DNA of 64,000 bases from Candidatus Bathyarchaeia archaeon (GCA_035283685.1 DATETJ010000002.1:248001-312000); one strand, 5' to 3'. Shown: positions 47,571-57,251, counted from the first letter of the stretch. Made by a program: numbers and translations. Notes: generated by a model not told the origin, from the letters alone.

Positions 47571-48641
47571 ATGAGATCGGCTTGGGCTTTGCAAAAGCCA
47601 ATTTACGCCCGGAAAAAAGTCTATCAAAGCTCTTTTCCTTCTGAAAAAATCTTTGAAAAATTAGCCAAAACAGCCAACAGATTCGAGCTGTACGCCACAC
47701 CTGAAATGCAAGCAGTCGCAAGAATTGAAGCCAGTTTACTACGAGGAGCGCGTAAGTATTTCGATGCCCACGACTTCACCGAAATCATAGCGCCACATTT
47801 AACTAGAGCTACAGGTGCGTGCGAGAACATTGCCACAATGTTCACAGTGGACCACTTTGGCGAAAACTGCTACCTAGCACAGACAGGCCAGCTCTACCTC
47901 GAAGTCTTGACGCCTTTCCTGAAAAAAGTCTGGTGCATTGGACCCAGCTTCAGAGCCGAGCCAGCGGTAGACGAAAGACACTTGACAGAGTTTACGCTGG
48001 TTGAGTTGGAGTTTGAAGGCGACCTCTGGCAGTTGATGCACCATATTGAAGGCACTATCTACTCCATGATTCAGGAATGCATAGCCACTAGAAGCGAAGA
48101 CCTGAAACTGCTCGGCGTGGACAAGGACAGAGTCAACGTGAAGCCGCCGTTCAAGAAAGTTTCCTACGCCGACGCGGTGGAACAGTTAAGCTCGTTCGGC
48201 GTCAAATGGGGCGACGACCTAAAAAGCATACATGAAAAAGCGCTGGTGGAAGTTTTCGGCAGCAAACCCTTGTTTGTAACACACTATCCCAAGGCTATCA
48301 AGTTCTTCAACATGAAGCAGAACTCGTACAACTCCAACGTTGTCAACAGCACTGATCTTCTGCTGCCATGCGGTGGCGAAGCTGTAGGCGCGGCTGAGAG
48401 AGAATGCGAGTACGAACCATTGTTGCAACGATTGAAAGACTCTAATATGCTGCGGCAGTTGATTGAGAAAGGTGGCAGCATACACGACTTCGACTGGTAC
48501 TTAGAATTTTATCGCCTGCACGGCGGCACTCAGCATTCAGGCTGCGGCATAGGACTCAACCGAGTAACGCAATACGTGCTTGGAAGCAGCGACATACGAG
48601 CCAGCACAGTGTTCCCAATGAACAAGCAAACCCTAATGTAA
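47571..48641 (+). CDS. AsnRS-derived asparagine synthetase (archaeal AS-AR)
   Basis: This 356-residue class II synthetase-like protein lacks the N-terminal anticodon-binding OB domain of Asn/AspRS. The catalytic core is intact: motif 1 region RKYFDAHDFTEIIAPHLTRA, motif 2 WCIGPSFRAEPAVDERHLTE followed by FTLVELEFEG, and motif 3 GCGIGLNRVTQYVLGSSDIR. Loss of the anticodon domain matches the archaeal asparagine synthetase A described from Pyrococcus, which amidates free aspartate. An unusual feature is the 28-residue basic N-terminus. I favour AS-AR over tRNA charging. Confidence 0.82.
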   Translation: MRSAWALQKPIYARKKVYQSSFPSEKIFEKLAKTANRFELYATPEMQAVARIEASLLRGARKYFDAHDFTEIIAPHLTRATGACENIATMFTVDHFGENCYLAQTGQLYLEVLTPFLKKVWCIGPSFRAEPAVDERHLTEFTLVELEFEGDLWQLMHHIEGTIYSMIQECIATRSEDLKLLGVDKDRVNVKPPFKKVSYADAVEQLSSFGVKWGDDLKSIHEKALVEVFGSKPLFVTHYPKAIKFFNMKQNSYNSNVVNSTDLLLPCGGEAVGAAERECEYEPLLQRLKDSNMLRQLIEKGGSIHDFDWYLEFYRLHGGTQHSGCGIGLNRVTQYVLGSSDIRASTVFPMNKQTLM

Positions 48642-48656
48642 CAATCCACAACCCAC

Positions 48657-48662
48657 TTTTTT
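48657..48662 (+). terminator. T-run terminator of the asparagine synthetase gene
   Basis: A six-T tract followed by further pyrimidines lies 15 bases after the stop at 48641. Confidence 0.45.
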
Positions 48663-48730
48663 CTTTGCTTTAACTCGACAGAGAAAACAGTTTTAACGAA
48701 AACCGAGCTAATTCTAATCAGCGACCAGTT

Positions 48731-49555
48731 ATGGAAAAATTCGGGGATCACCTCAAGACAAACCCCTTCAACTATGTTGCCAAACTTGAATCGCCCATTG
48801 GAGTCTACCTTAGAAGAGAAGTGTTCAAGAAGGAAGCTGGCGACGCAACTATAGCCAAGAAACTACATGAAAGAATCGCGGCGCAACAATCGCAGGATGG
48901 AAGCTGGAATCAACTATTCGTTCACACAGCCAACAACCTCTGGAACCTTGCCCTCCTCGGCTACGACAGAAGGGACTATAGCGTCAGGCAAGGCATGGAA
49001 TGGCTCTTATCAATTCAACGCCACCAATATCGCGGTTACCCGGGCTTCTTTTATTCTGGCAACAGACAAGACGCAAGCACAATGCGTTCAACGTTTTACG
49101 GAGAATTCGGCCCAGGCTGCACCATATTCTACCAAACAGCCTACGCAGTTCATCTCTTCCACATCTTCGGCTTCGACGACAACAAGCAAGTTCAAACAAC
49201 TGTGAACTCGTATCTTCAGTTTTGGCGGCCAACGTGGTGCAGTGCATGGTGCACAATAAACGTGCTACGCATGCTAATTGAACACCCGTTGAGCCAGGAG
49301 TCCAAACAGGTTGAAGACGGCTTGAAATACCTAGCTAGAAGACAGAGCAGGACTGGAGCGTGGAAAGGCTTCCCCTTCTACCACACGCTTCACGCCTTAT
49401 CCAGATCACACAATGAACTCGCGGGAAAACAGGTGAAAAAAGCGCTCGCGTCAACTGTGAAGAGACAGAATAAGGATGGAAGTTGGGGCAAAAAGGAGCA
49501 GGAGACACAGACTTTTCTGGTTCTCGACGCTGCGAAAAACGTTGGAGCCATCTGA
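48731..49555 (+). CDS. Terpenoid cyclase/protein prenyltransferase-like alpha-alpha barrel protein
   Basis: This 274-residue protein has QW-like repeats: RIAAQQSQDGSWNQLF near residue 50, SVRQGMEWLLSIQRH, LKYLARRQSRTGAWKGF and VKRQNKDGSWGKKE near the end. These are characteristic of the alpha-alpha barrel of squalene cyclases and prenyltransferases. The DxDD motif of true class II cyclases is not visible, so a non-catalytic or different role is likely. It precedes the trpB2 gene by about 80 bases. Confidence 0.75.
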   Translation: MEKFGDHLKTNPFNYVAKLESPIGVYLRREVFKKEAGDATIAKKLHERIAAQQSQDGSWNQLFVHTANNLWNLALLGYDRRDYSVRQGMEWLLSIQRHQYRGYPGFFYSGNRQDASTMRSTFYGEFGPGCTIFYQTAYAVHLFHIFGFDDNKQVQTTVNSYLQFWRPTWCSAWCTINVLRMLIEHPLSQESKQVEDGLKYLARRQSRTGAWKGFPFYHTLHALSRSHNELAGKQVKKALASTVKRQNKDGSWGKKEQETQTFLVLDAAKNVGAI

Positions 49556-49634
49556 AACCCTGGTCAGCGGAAGTCTTAATTCCTAAGCTATTTCATAATA
49601 TGCGCTTTCCCAAATCATCAAGGAGCATATCACA

Positions 49635-50933
49635 TTGAAGCCAAATCAGTTCTCTTTACCCGTAGACGAATTGCCCAAAGAGTGGTACAACATCCAGCCC
49701 GACTTACCCCAGCCTCTTCCGCCTCCAAAAGAACCTGAAACCGGACCCTCACGCATGGACTTCCTCGGGCGAACCATGATCCACGAATGCCTCGCGCAGG
49801 AAAGCTCTATCCAACGATGGATTCCCATACCAACTGAAGTGCGCGAACTCTACATTCAAGTCGGTCGACCAAGACCGTTGTACCGCGCCCTGAAGCTGGA
49901 GCAGTTTTTGAAGCTGAAGAAAACGCGAATCTACTACAAGCGCGAAGACTTGTCGCCCACTGGCTCGCATAAGACTAACACGGCGTTGGCGCAAGCGTAT
50001 TTTGCCGCTAAAGAGGGCAAGAAGATTCTGGTGACGGAAACCGGCGCTGGACAGTGGGGCACCGCCTTGACGCATGCAGCCCGTCTGATGGGCTTAACCA
50101 GCGTAGTCTTCTGGGTTCGCTCGGTTTACGACTGGAAGTCGGACAGGCGCACGTTCATGCACTTGCTGGGCGCCACGGTGCACGCTTCGCCGAGCAAGGA
50201 AACCGAGACAGGCAGACAACTGCTGAAAAAAGACGCAAACCACCACGGCTCCTTAGGCATAGCCGTGTCCGAAGGACTGGAATATGCTGAAAAGCACGAT
50301 GACGCGGTTTACGGCTTAGGCTCAGTTTTGAATCACGTGCTCATACATCAATCCATAATCGGATTAGAAACCATCAAACAGTTCGAACTCGCCGACGACA
50401 AACCAGACCTGATAGTTGGCTGTTTAGGCGGAGGTAGCAACTTCGGCGGCATCGCCCTGCCCTTTGCAGGCGAAGTTTTGACGAAAAAACGGAAATGCGA
50501 ATTCTTGGCGTCTCAGTCAGAAGTTGCGCCTAATCTGGTGAAGGGCAAGTACGAGTATGACTTTGGCGACGTGGCTGAGCATACGCCCTTACTGAAGATG
50601 TACACGCTTGGACACAAAACCGACATGAATCCGATTAAGGCAGATGGATTGCGCTATCATGCGGCTGCGCCTTTGATAAGCGCTTTGAGAAACATAGGTA
50701 TTGTCAAAGCTAAGGCTTACCCAGCGGATGAGAAAGCAGTCTTTGAAGCTGCTAGAACGTTCCTTCAATGCGAAGGCTGGCTTATCGCGCCTGAATCAAG
50801 CTACGCGGTACGGGCAACGATAGACGAAGCATTGAGGAATGAGAAGAGCGGCGAAGAGAAAGCTATTTTAATGAACATTAGTGGGCACGGATTCCTAGAT
50901 ATACCTGCTTATAGAGAAAAACTCGGAATATAG
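49635..50933 (+). CDS. trpB2: Tryptophan synthase beta-like protein TrpB2
   Basis: This 432-residue PLP enzyme has the TrpB2 layout, with an extended N-terminus and RPRPLYRALKLEQFLKLKK. The PLP lysine is in SPTGSHKTNTALAQAYFA, and the glycine loop VTETGAGQWGTALTHAARL and phosphate-binding GCLGGGSNFGG follow. TrpB2 makes tryptophan from indole and serine, often without TrpA. The start is TTG. No other trp genes are adjacent. Confidence 0.94.
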   Translation: MKPNQFSLPVDELPKEWYNIQPDLPQPLPPPKEPETGPSRMDFLGRTMIHECLAQESSIQRWIPIPTEVRELYIQVGRPRPLYRALKLEQFLKLKKTRIYYKREDLSPTGSHKTNTALAQAYFAAKEGKKILVTETGAGQWGTALTHAARLMGLTSVVFWVRSVYDWKSDRRTFMHLLGATVHASPSKETETGRQLLKKDANHHGSLGIAVSEGLEYAEKHDDAVYGLGSVLNHVLIHQSIIGLETIKQFELADDKPDLIVGCLGGGSNFGGIALPFAGEVLTKKRKCEFLASQSEVAPNLVKGKYEYDFGDVAEHTPLLKMYTLGHKTDMNPIKADGLRYHAAAPLISALRNIGIVKAKAYPADEKAVFEAARTFLQCEGWLIAPESSYAVRATIDEALRNEKSGEEKAILMNISGHGFLDIPAYREKLGI

Positions 50934-51056
50934 CCAGACTAACATGTGTAAATGAAAATCTAACCTTTCGTCATCTGTACTAGAGGATATTTTCACAAAT
51001 GTTAAAAGTATAATTATGAAAGATAAGACCAGAAGAGCGAGAGGAGAGCATGTCTC

Positions 51057-51090
51057 TTCTTCAGCGCCGAGAGAGGGGCGCTGGAAGAAA
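51057..51090. promoter_or_regulatory. Hairpin in the leader of the beta-helix protein gene
   Basis: CTTCAGCGCC and GGCGCTGGAAG form a stem of about 12 pairs with one wobble and one bulged A around a purine loop (GAGAGAGG). It lies 25 bases before the GTG start at 51115 and could control translation or RNA stability. Confidence 0.45.
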
Positions 51091-51114
51091 ATAAGTACCC
51101 AAATTTAATGGAGA

Positions 51115-52419
51115 GTGAGAAAAACGCAAAGCAAAAAGTTAGTGCTCGTTATCTGTGCAGCAGTCGCAATATTGGGCTCAATGCTGTCTGTAAATCCAGT
51201 GAAAGCACCGCCAACCGTTATCGATGTTTACACTTGGGGCTTTGTTAATGGGGGCACCAATGTTATCAGTCCTCCCATCCAGAGTGCAGTGAATTGGGCA
51301 TCCGTTAACCCTCCGGGACCTTTCACTTTCAGGGTGCATACAGGCACTTATCAAGAACAGGTTACCATTCCCAGTGCACTGGCGGGTTCCACGTTTGTAG
51401 CTGTAGGCTCGGTAACACTGGACGGTGCGTCATGCAGCTTGCCTTACGGCTTCGAATTAGTAGGTACCAACTTGGTTACAGTCAAAGGTTTCACTGTAGA
51501 GCACTTTGGCGAGGCAGGCATCTATCTTCACAAAGACTGGAATGGAAATATTCCATCTTCTCAAAACGAAGTCAGAAACAACATAATTCAGAACAACTGT
51601 GGTAGCGGAATTCTCCTCAGCGACTCGCACATGAATGACATCAAATCGAACACTGTCCAAAGCAACGGGAAGATTGGAGTTTTCGTTGACAACGGGCTGG
51701 GCAACAGAATAAAAAGCAATACAGTCGACGGTAACGCCATGTCAGGTATAGAATATCACGTTGCGCCAAGAACAATAGTGATTGGTAACACCGTCACGAA
51801 TAATGGTCAGGATGGTCTCAACGCCGACGGCTATTCATACGGTGCTACAATCAGGGGCAACACTTTTGATCACAACAGCTGGAACGGAATCAATGTGCTT
51901 TCGGGCTTAAACACCATTAAAGACAATGAAATCAGCAATAACGGGTTCAATGGCATCATGTTGGCGCAGGGAGACAACAACGTGGTTTGGGAAAATTGGA
52001 TTTACCTCAACGGCATGGACGGCATATTCGTCACATACTCTTGGTGGAACTGGGACTCGTCTGACAGGAACTCTATCAGATTCAACAGGGTCTATGGAAA
52101 TAGACACGGCGTCTTCATCTATTCTTCAGACTGGAACATGGTTTGGAACAACACAATCTATGATAATCTATTCAATGGCATACAGATCACTGGCGAGTCA
52201 CCTCCGATCTTGGCGGAAGAAAACACCGTTTACAGTAATGCACTTCAGAGCAACGGCTTAGGCTATCCTCCCCCAAGCGACTGGGTGGGAGTTGATTTGT
52301 ACTACGACGGATGGTATGGCTGGCTCAACAACCATTGGGGAACAAGCTCTGCCAACGACAACAACTTTGGGACATGGGCTGTAGGGTTCAGTTTCGGCAC
52401 TCCACCACTTCCTACGTGA
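51115..52419 (+). CDS. Secreted right-handed beta-helix protein (NosD/pectate-lyase-like)
   Basis: A signal peptide (LVLVICAAVAILGSMLSVNP) precedes a parallel beta-helix made of about a dozen 22-25 residue coils with the pattern N-x-I-x-x-N-x-G-I (for example NNIIQNNCGSGILLSDSH and GNTFDHNSWNGINVLSG). The architecture suits polysaccharide binding or cleavage, but no catalytic set is visible. The GTG start is supported by a clear signal peptide. A T-run follows. It is 96 bases before the sialidase-like gene on the same strand. Confidence 0.85.
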   Translation: MRKTQSKKLVLVICAAVAILGSMLSVNPVKAPPTVIDVYTWGFVNGGTNVISPPIQSAVNWASVNPPGPFTFRVHTGTYQEQVTIPSALAGSTFVAVGSVTLDGASCSLPYGFELVGTNLVTVKGFTVEHFGEAGIYLHKDWNGNIPSSQNEVRNNIIQNNCGSGILLSDSHMNDIKSNTVQSNGKIGVFVDNGLGNRIKSNTVDGNAMSGIEYHVAPRTIVIGNTVTNNGQDGLNADGYSYGATIRGNTFDHNSWNGINVLSGLNTIKDNEISNNGFNGIMLAQGDNNVVWENWIYLNGMDGIFVTYSWWNWDSSDRNSIRFNRVYGNRHGVFIYSSDWNMVWNNTIYDNLFNGIQITGESPPILAEENTVYSNALQSNGLGYPPPSDWVGVDLYYDGWYGWLNNHWGTSSANDNNFGTWAVGFSFGTPPLPT

Positions 52420-52456
52420 TAGCCGCACCTAAATCACAGTCGTTCCCATCTTCCTC

Positions 52457-52462
52457 TTTTTT
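52457..52462 (+). terminator. T-run terminator of the beta-helix gene
   Basis: A six-T tract preceded by CCTC lies about 38 bases after the stop codon. Confidence 0.45.
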
Positions 52463-52515
52463 GCGCACAAATCAAGACCTAACGTGAATTCGCAGGTGAA
52501 AAGCGGAGAAAGGGC

Positions 52516-55332
52516 GTGAGGAAGACCGAGTTATTAGATGGGCTCCTGTTGTTTTTGCTAATCGTTACTCCGCTCAGTTCTCTTAGTCAAAATCGTATCA
52601 AACAACCCTTTGGTTTCGATGAAACTCTAACTGAGACATCAAAACCTTCTGCCGCTTCGTCTGAGATTATGTCCGCCTTTGGAAATGATGTTAATCTCTA
52701 CGTTAGCTCATACGACCAAGACCAACCGACTATATCATCCAATCCCACGGACTCACTCAACCTTGCTGCAGGTTCACAGGATCAGAGCACAGCAAAGCCT
52801 GCCGGTACAACACTTTGGACAATCACGTATCGTTCTCTTGACGGAGGCGCGTCCTGGTCCAAGGGTTACGTGCCTCGTGCTGGACCTCTTGCGTCTTTCG
52901 GAAGGGCAGGGAATCCAGTCGTGGATTTTGACGGGTTCGGCAACGCTTACTGCGTTGGAACCGCTCTCATGCGAGGAGCAGACTATGATGTTAGTGTCTG
53001 GGTCGCCAAATCCACAGATGGAGGTCTAGCGTATGGTACACCAGCCATGATGGATGAAGGCAACGGTTACCCCTCTCCCTTTTTTGAAATGAATGATCAA
53101 CCATGGATTGCTACTGACAAGAGAACAGTTGGCGCAGGCGCTGGCTACGTTTATGTGACATGGACTAGCTTTGTAGATCTGAATGGTGATGGCTCGCCAG
53201 ATACTTATCACATACTTTTTTCACGGTCCACGGATGGTGGCGCGACTTTCTCAACGCCGACGCAGGTTAGCGACGCTGGGAATTGGAGAAACAGGCTTAG
53301 TCGAGTTGCTGTGGGTCCAAACGGGGAAATCTACGTTTCATGGATTAACTGGAACCTTCCAACCGCGAGGATATTGTTTGACAAATCCACCGATTTTGGA
53401 GCATCCTTTGGAGTTGACATCGAGGCGCAATCGTTCAATCAGATTCCAAATCTGCAGTACATCCAGCGAACGCCTCCAAGTATGTCCATGGCTGTGGACA
53501 AAAGCGGAGGAGCCTACAACGGATACATATACATCGCGTATCCAGAGGACCCGCCATCAACGGCAGACAAGTCAGATATTATGTTCACCTGCTCAATAAA
53601 CGGTGGAGACACATGGAGCACTCCTGTCAAACTGAACGATGACGCTACCTCGAATGACCAGTTCTTTCCTGCTGTGGCTGTTGACCCCTTAGGCAGCATT
53701 AAAGCAGCATGGTTTGACAGAAGACTCGACTCCGAGAACAGGTACATCGATGTTTTTCTTACAGAATCCAATGACGGAGGTGCGTCACTTGCAGCCAATA
53801 CGAGAGTCACGGACACCAACTTTGACCCGGCGGGCGCTTTCTTAGGAGACTATATTGACATCGATGCAAGTGAAGCGCAAGTTCATCCTATTTGGACTGA
53901 TAGAAGGAACGGCAACAACGACGTGTACACTGAGTATGCCCCAAGCGGGCACGAGCTTAGCGTTTCACTTCAAGCTCCAGCGGTTCTCGAACCTGCCGAT
54001 TCAGCCCAACTGAACGCCACAGTCTACAACATTGGCTCAAACAATGAAACCAACGTGCAATTTCTATTGTTAATCAACGGCACGGTCGTCAATTCGACGG
54101 TGATCCCAGAGTTGCCGACAGGTTCATCCTACACAGTGAGTCACAGTTGGTCTCCGCAAGCTGAGAGCATCTACAACGTAACCGCATACGTTCCACCACT
54201 TCCTGAAGAAGTACTGACCTTAAACAATGCTGCTTGGAAATATGTCCAAGTGGAGATTCTACCGGACATTCTGGTTGTGGCTGACGACGACGCGCCTCAT
54301 TGGATTACCGGAACAAGCCTTTCAGAATTTGAATCCGCCTTGACCTCAGCCAGATATGACTATTGGGTATGGAACGAATCCTCGATGGGACGTCCTTCGG
54401 AAGGATTTCTGTTGAAGTTTAAACTTGTAATCTGGACTTCAGGCGACTATTGGGGTTGGGCAGTCGACCCCATTGATGCTGCAACGCTGCAAACTTATTT
54501 CAACCGAGGCGGAAACATTTTGCTTGAAGGCGAAGACATCGGCTATGATCATGGCTCTGACAGTTTTATGGTAAACGTGGCACATGCCAGTTTTGAGGTT
54601 GATTATACGGAGGCGCTTGGGTTGACAGTTACAGATCGAACTCACTCGGTAACTCAGAATTTGCCACAGAGTTTACCTTGGCTTACAGTCCCACCGTCTG
54701 ACGACGGAGTTGTGCCTACGCATGGAGGATTTGAAGTTATACGTTACACAAGCACTTCTTGGACTGCTGTCACCTTGTTTGACGGAGTCGGAACAAGCAA
54801 CGGCTCAGTTGTTTATTACGCATTTCCAATCTACAGTCTAGCCCAACCTGAAAGAGAAAACCTGATAATCAACTCTGTTAATTGGCTTCTTCCACCGATA
54901 GCCCGCTTCACCCACTCGCCTGAAAAGCCATCCGCTGGCGAAGTTGTTATCTTCAACGCTACGTTGTCAACCCCAAATGATGGGATTATAGCGACCTATG
55001 AATGGGATTTCGGCGACACGAACACAACCACTACGACCAATCCGACAATAACCCACAGGTTCAATGTGCCAGGAAACTATAACGTAACCTTAACTGTTAC
55101 AGATAGTGAAGGAAAAAGCGACACTTCTTGGGCCATCATAGCGATTTATCTAATAGGCGATGTTGACCGCGACAGAGATGTAGACGCCTCAGACCTGTTC
55201 TACTTCAGCAAAGCGTACGGCTCTGATCCCTCTAAGCCGAACTGGAGACAGGAATGCGACTTCAACGAAGACAACAGAGTAGACGCCTCAGACTTGTTTA
55301 GCCTAAGCAAAAACTTCGGCAAAGCCTTGTGA
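52516..55332 (+). CDS. Secreted sialidase-like/CARDB/PKD/dockerin protein (938 aa)
   Basis: The order is: signal peptide (LLDGLLLFLLIVTPLSSLSQ); a six-bladed propeller-type region to about residue 475 with repeated S-x-DGG-x-x-W/F Asp-boxes (YRSLDGGASWSKG, SRSTDGGATFS, TCSINGGDTWSTP, TESNDGGASL); a CARDB-like sandwich (ELSVSLQAPAVLEPADSAQL) to about 590; a GATase/ThuA-like domain (PDILVVADDDAPHW, GGNILLEGEDIGYDHG); a PKD domain (YEWDFGDTNTTTTTNPTITH); and a C-terminal dockerin with two calcium loops (DVDRDRDVDASDLFYFS, DFNEDNRVDASDLFSLS). It probably acts on or binds extracellular glycans. The dockerin implies attachment to a cohesin-bearing partner not in this window. Confidence 0.85.
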   Translation: MRKTELLDGLLLFLLIVTPLSSLSQNRIKQPFGFDETLTETSKPSAASSEIMSAFGNDVNLYVSSYDQDQPTISSNPTDSLNLAAGSQDQSTAKPAGTTLWTITYRSLDGGASWSKGYVPRAGPLASFGRAGNPVVDFDGFGNAYCVGTALMRGADYDVSVWVAKSTDGGLAYGTPAMMDEGNGYPSPFFEMNDQPWIATDKRTVGAGAGYVYVTWTSFVDLNGDGSPDTYHILFSRSTDGGATFSTPTQVSDAGNWRNRLSRVAVGPNGEIYVSWINWNLPTARILFDKSTDFGASFGVDIEAQSFNQIPNLQYIQRTPPSMSMAVDKSGGAYNGYIYIAYPEDPPSTADKSDIMFTCSINGGDTWSTPVKLNDDATSNDQFFPAVAVDPLGSIKAAWFDRRLDSENRYIDVFLTESNDGGASLAANTRVTDTNFDPAGAFLGDYIDIDASEAQVHPIWTDRRNGNNDVYTEYAPSGHELSVSLQAPAVLEPADSAQLNATVYNIGSNNETNVQFLLLINGTVVNSTVIPELPTGSSYTVSHSWSPQAESIYNVTAYVPPLPEEVLTLNNAAWKYVQVEILPDILVVADDDAPHWITGTSLSEFESALTSARYDYWVWNESSMGRPSEGFLLKFKLVIWTSGDYWGWAVDPIDAATLQTYFNRGGNILLEGEDIGYDHGSDSFMVNVAHASFEVDYTEALGLTVTDRTHSVTQNLPQSLPWLTVPPSDDGVVPTHGGFEVIRYTSTSWTAVTLFDGVGTSNGSVVYYAFPIYSLAQPERENLIINSVNWLLPPIARFTHSPEKPSAGEVVIFNATLSTPNDGIIATYEWDFGDTNTTTTTNPTITHRFNVPGNYNVTLTVTDSEGKSDTSWAIIAIYLIGDVDRDRDVDASDLFYFSKAYGSDPSKPNWRQECDFNEDNRVDASDLFSLSKNFGKAL

Positions 55333-55425
55333 CTTTCACCACACCTTAACTCATTTGAGAAAAACAAAAGCTGATGGGTGGTTCGCCAGCGAAGCGTGCA
55401 CGCGACCAGAGGAATATGAAATAGT

Positions 55426-56769
55426 CTAAGGCTTGCTCTCCTTTTCTACTTCCTTCATCGTGTCGATTAGGATGTCTAGGGCTGAGTCTGCCAAGTCTTT
55501 GGTTATGACTAACGGTGGTGCCACTCGGATTGTGGATTTACCGCAAGTTATGACAACAACGCCGCGTTTCCAACTGCGCATCATTATTTCCTCCGCCTTC
55601 TTTGGCGCATGGGCTTTCGTCTTCTTGTTTTCAACGATTTCAGCGCCTATCATCAAGCCTTTGCCTCGCACGTCGCCTAGGATTTCGCTTTTTTCTTTTA
55701 CTTCGTTCAGGCGTTTCATGATGTGGTTGCCTTGCTTGACTGCGTTTTCCATCAACCGTTCTTTTTCAAGTATGTCCATGACAGCGAGCGATGCTGCGCA
55801 TGCCACTGGGTTGCCGCCAAATGTGGACGCGTGGGTTCCGCCTTCCCAATCCATAACCTTAGATCGAGCAATGATGGCGCTCAAGGGCAAGCCTGAGGCT
55901 AGTGACTTTGCCATGCAGATGATGTCGGGTTCAATCTTCCAGTTTTCTATGGCGCAGAACCTGCCGGTTCGTCCGACTCCAGCTTGCACTTCGTCGTCGA
56001 TCATTAGTATGCCATATTTGTCTGCAAGCTTTTTCAGTCGTAGGAAGAATTCGGGTGGAGGCACAACGTAGCCGCCTTCGCCTTGAATTGGTTCGAAAAC
56101 GAAAGCCGCCGTGTCCTCAGGTGGCACATATTTCTGCAAGACATACTCATCTATGAAATCTACGCACCATATGTCGCAGTCAGGATAAGTCAATTTGTAG
56201 GGACAGCGGTAGCAGTAGGCGTAGGGCACATGGGTTACGCCGGGCACCAACGGAAAGAAGTGCCTGCGCTGTACAGGCTTGCTGGAAGTGAAGGAGACGG
56301 CGCCCATAGTTCTGCCGTGAAATGCGCTGATAAACGCGATGAACAGTTGTCGACGGGTGTGCCATCGAGCCAGCTTAGCTGCGCCTTCGATTGATTCGGC
56401 GCCGCTGTTACCGAAGAAAACTTTTTTCTCCCATTTGCCGGGTGTTAACGAAGACAGCTTCTCACCCAAGTCCACAACTTCACGGTACAGGAAGTCTGTG
56501 ATGGAGTAGTGGAGGTAGCGGTCGCACTGCTTCTTAATGGCGTCAACAACTTTGGGATGATTGTGTCCCACGTTCAGGCAGACAAGTCCTGAGTTGAAGT
56601 CGATGTATTCGTTGCCGTCGACATCTCGGAGAATGCAGCCGCTTCCGCCTTCGATGGCTAATGGGTAGAACCTTACAAATGATTGTGAAATGACGCGTTC
56701 ATCACGTTTAGCCAGCTCCCGTGCTTTGGGACCGGGAGGTCGAACCACGATTTTTGGATAATCAGCCAT
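55426..56769 (-). CDS. Class III aminotransferase (acetylornithine/4-aminobutyrate type or amino acid racemase)
   Basis: The core is fold-type I class III: GSGCILRDVDGNEYIDFNSG, GNSGAESIEGAAKLAR, the PLP Asp in MIDDEVQAGVGRTGRF, and the PLP Lys in ICMAKSLASGLPLSA. The ORF extends to 56844; Met at 56769 (MADYPKIVV) or 56781 is a better start. The 448 or so residues and sequence style match archaeal GABA-aminotransferase-like proteins, some of which are amino acid racemases. Substrate is therefore left open. It follows the Alba gene. Confidence 0.9.
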   Translation of the reverse strand: MADYPKIVVRPPGPKARELAKRDERVISQSFVRFYPLAIEGGSGCILRDVDGNEYIDFNSGLVCLNVGHNHPKVVDAIKKQCDRYLHYSITDFLYREVVDLGEKLSSLTPGKWEKKVFFGNSGAESIEGAAKLARWHTRRQLFIAFISAFHGRTMGAVSFTSSKPVQRRHFFPLVPGVTHVPYAYCYRCPYKLTYPDCDIWCVDFIDEYVLQKYVPPEDTAAFVFEPIQGEGGYVVPPPEFFLRLKKLADKYGILMIDDEVQAGVGRTGRFCAIENWKIEPDIICMAKSLASGLPLSAIIARSKVMDWEGGTHASTFGGNPVACAASLAVMDILEKERLMENAVKQGNHIMKRLNEVKEKSEILGDVRGKGLMIGAEIVENKKTKAHAPKKAEEIMMRSWKRGVVVITCGKSTIRVAPPLVITKDLADSALDILIDTMKEVEKESKP

Positions 56770-56909
56770 TCTCTCATCCATCCTTGAAAGAGTATCCGTT
56801 AAGCAACGTTGGGTTTTATAGGCGTTTCTGTCGAAGAACAGCAAAAACGATTATCAGAATGACTCAGACGGCGGCAAACTCATGAAGCCGTAACCAAAAT
56901 AAGGTCTGA

Positions 56910-57251
56910 CTATGTCTGGGCTTTCGTAGCTGTTATTTCAATAGTGGAAACGTTGGATCTTCGACCGTCCTGCCCTGTTACTTCTTCAGTCCCGATTTTG
57001 ATGTCCACCAGCTTCAAGTCTTTGACAAAGGATCTCCTAAGCACTTCAATAGTGTCAACAGCTCTGCTGATTGCTCTTCCCCGCGCTTTAATGCACACTT
57101 TGGCTCCTCCAACGTTGAAGAAGGTGAGGCATGCGATCACGTAGTTCATCACGGGTTTTTTGCCGATGAACACAGTGTTTTCTTCAGCTCGGTGAGGTCT
57201 TTCAGGCTGCTTAGGTTTTTCTTCTGACACATCTTCTCCTCCTATTGTCAT
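56910..57251 (-). CDS. albA: Alba, DNA/RNA-binding chromatin protein
   Basis: This 113-residue protein has an unusual 25-residue charged N-terminus, then the Alba core: [20 protein letters not shown] with the Lys pair at the nucleic-acid interface, and [17 protein letters not shown]. Alba dimers coat DNA and RNA in archaea. It starts 24 bases after the porB stop, so it may be expressed with the oxidoreductase operon. Confidence 0.95.
   Translation of the reverse strand: MTIGGEDVSEEKPKQPERPHRAEENTVFIGKKPVMNYVIACLTFFNVGGAKVCIKARGRAISRAVDTIEVLRRSFVKDLKLVDIKIGTEEVTGQDGRRSNVSTIEITATKAQT

Noticed and set aside
47571-48641. Asparaginyl-tRNA synthetase
   Set aside because: The anticodon-binding OB domain is missing, which fits the archaeal asparagine synthetase better, although tRNA-related activity cannot be fully excluded.
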